Positions 62,903 to 64,000 of a stretch of DNA of 64,000 nucleotides are shown here, piece after piece. This DNA comes from Chthoniobacteraceae bacterium (lineage in GTDB: Bacteria; Verrucomicrobiota; Verrucomicrobiia; Chthoniobacterales; Chthoniobacteraceae), in the NCBI GenBank assembly GCA_947471505.1, contig CANIWM010000021.1, positions 1 through 64,000 of the forward strand, written 5' to 3'. The first letter of the stretch is position 1, and each line of letters starts with the position of its first letter. Made by a program: the position numbers and the translations under genes. Under the pieces are notes generated by a model, which saw only the letters and a program-made list of their open reading frames with translations, did not search any database and was not told the DNA's origin.

Positions 62903-64000
62903 ATGCTCTCTATCTCGAAGCGCACGCTTTTCATCCTCACCAGTCTCGCACCGCTCGCGACTGCGGCTCCGACTTTACAAATCGAGGCGACGGGCACTCC
63001 TGAACTGACGCTGCGGGGGAAGGATGCGAAGCAGCAGATTATCGTTACGGCGAAACTCGATGATGGGGCGCTGCGGGATTTTACGCATAAGGCGACATAT
63101 TCGGCGTCGCCGGCTGGGATCGTGACAATTGATGCGACGGGGATTGTTGCGCCGGTTGCGGATGGCGCTGCGGTGATCACTGCGGAGGCGGACGGAGTGA
63201 AGGCGACGTTCCCGGTGAAAATCGAGGGAGCGGGGACGCGACAGCCGATCAATTTTGCGAATCAGATTGTGCCGGTGTTTACGAAGGCCGGATGCAACTC
63301 CGGTGGCTGTCACGGCAAGGCGGGCGGGCAGAATGGATTCAAACTTTCGCTGCTCGGATTTGAGCCGGGCGAAGACTACGAGCACATCGTGAAAGAGGCG
63401 CGTGGACGCCGTGTTTTTCCTGCGGCTCCGGACAACAGTCTGCTGCTCCTGAAGGGCCTTAATGTAATGCCCCACGGCGGCGGAAGGCGCATGGATGCAA
63501 AGTCGGACGACTACGCGCTTGTGGCGCGATGGATCGCGCAAGGCATGCCGTTCGGCCAGGAGAGCGACCCGAAGGTGGAGCGCATCGAAGTCATTCCGAA
63601 GGCGCGCACGATGGCACTCGGCGGAGACCAGCAAATCATCGTGCTTGCACGGTACACCGATGGTTCAGTGCAGGATGTGACCCGCAGCGCTCTTTACGAA
63701 GCGAACGAAAAGAGCATGGCCGAAGCCGATGAAACAGGGCGGGTGAAATTATTCGATCAGCCCGGCGATGTGGCGATCATGGTGCGCTATCAGGGCAAGG
63801 TCGCCACGTTCCGCGCGACGGTACCGCTCGGCGCACAAGTCGCCAGTCTTCCACCGGTGCGGAATTTCATCGACGAACAAGTCTTCACGAAGCTCAAGGC
63901 GATGGGCGTGCCTCCATCCGATCCTTGCGACGACGCGACGTTCATTCGCCGCGTGAGCATCGACATCGCGGGGCGTCTGCCATCGCTGGATGAAACGAAT
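62903..64000 (+). CDS. DUF1549-type cytochrome-like protein, N-terminal part (cut by window end)
   Basis: An open frame of 366 codons runs to the last base, starting at ATG 62903 with a signal peptide (SKRTLFILTSLAPLATA). Residues ~30-110 include a bacterial Ig-like (Big2-type) domain (YSASPAGIVTIDATGIVAPV). A haem-type motif, CNSGGCH (Cys131 to His137), follows in an unusual CX4CH spacing. A second Ig-like stretch (ARYTDGSVQDVTRSALYEAN) comes next, then the start of DUF1549 (NFIDEQVFTKLKAMGVPPSD, FIRRVSIDIAGRLPS). DUF1553 is expected beyond the window. It shares the strand of the two DUF1501 genes. Confidence 0.88.
   Translation, partial: MLSISKRTLFILTSLAPLATAAPTLQIEATGTPELTLRGKDAKQQIIVTAKLDDGALRDFTHKATYSASPAGIVTIDATGIVAPVADGAAVITAEADGVKATFPVKIEGAGTRQPINFANQIVPVFTKAGCNSGGCHGKAGGQNGFKLSLLGFEPGEDYEHIVKEARGRRVFPAAPDNSLLLLKGLNVMPHGGGRRMDAKSDDYALVARWIAQGMPFGQESDPKVERIEVIPKARTMALGGDQQIIVLARYTDGSVQDVTRSALYEANEKSMAEADETGRVKLFDQPGDVAIMVRYQGKVATFRATVPLGAQVASLPPVRNFIDEQVFTKLKAMGVPPSDPCDDATFIRRVSIDIAGRLPSLDETN

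Overview
The window is GC-rich chromosomal DNA that most probably comes from a member of the Verrucomicrobiota (Spartobacteria/Chthoniobacter-like). This is inferred from gene content: four Tat-exported DUF1501 proteins, two DUF1549/DUF1553 'planctomycete cytochrome' proteins, two very large surface proteins that begin with a LEPR-XLL-like motif, Calx-beta proteins, NHL and PQQ-type propellers, and a two-gene heavy-metal RND pump. No insertion sequence, prophage, CRISPR array or rRNA is visible. One tRNA (Lys-CTT) is present.

Layout. 1-4.9 kb: a secreted alpha/beta hydrolase, a decayed GNAT/Mrr remnant, a small membrane protein and a Calx-beta surface protein, closed by a bidirectional terminator against gnd. 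5-10.1 kb: gnd, a DUF4175-like membrane protein, a DUF1080-like secreted protein, a GNAT enzyme and a VOC protein. 10.1-10.45 kb: a VapC/PIN gene remnant and a strongly structured candidate non-coding RNA on the minus strand. 10.5-22.2 kb: a YkgJ-type cysteine cluster protein, two related giant surface proteins, two pseudouridine synthases, a DeoR regulator, a Pro/Thr/Lys-repeat secreted protein, tRNA-Lys with a possible 43-residue basic protein, and a double-receiver response regulator. 22.2-27 kb: a polysaccharide deacetylase, ileS and a small membrane protein. 27-34.3 kb: a plus-strand run of RND adaptor, RND pump, NHL propeller and selO. 34.3-38.5 kb: sucC, a conserved unknown protein, hemB and yajQ. 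38.5-48.1 kb: a DUF1501/PSD1 pair, gatCA, a nucleotidyltransferase-like gene with a small partner, and another DUF1501 gene. 48.1-54.5 kb: a MOSC protein, a lipoprotein, a secretin-like fragment protein, prfB with its programmed +1 frameshift, a palindromic repeat element, a GspF/PilC protein, and a translationally coupled ridA-like/D-serine dehydratase-like pair. 54.6-64 kb: a cupredoxin-PA14 protein followed by a propeller protein, a CoaB-like protein, small proteins, an AraC regulator, tandem DUF1501 genes and a DUF1549-type protein cut by the window end.

How it fits together. Housekeeping genes (gnd, ileS, sucC, hemB, gatCA, prfB) lie among exported and surface proteins of the kind Verrucomicrobiota and Planctomycetota use for polymer handling and adhesion. 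The DUF1501 and DUF1549/1553 proteins recur as neighbours and are probably exported partners, though their biochemical role is unknown. The most novel items are the structured RNA at 10.3-10.4 kb, the two modular giant surface proteins with a shared repeat and C-terminal tail, the nucleotidyltransferase pair at 45.0-45.9 kb, and the palindromic repeat element at 51.3-51.5 kb.
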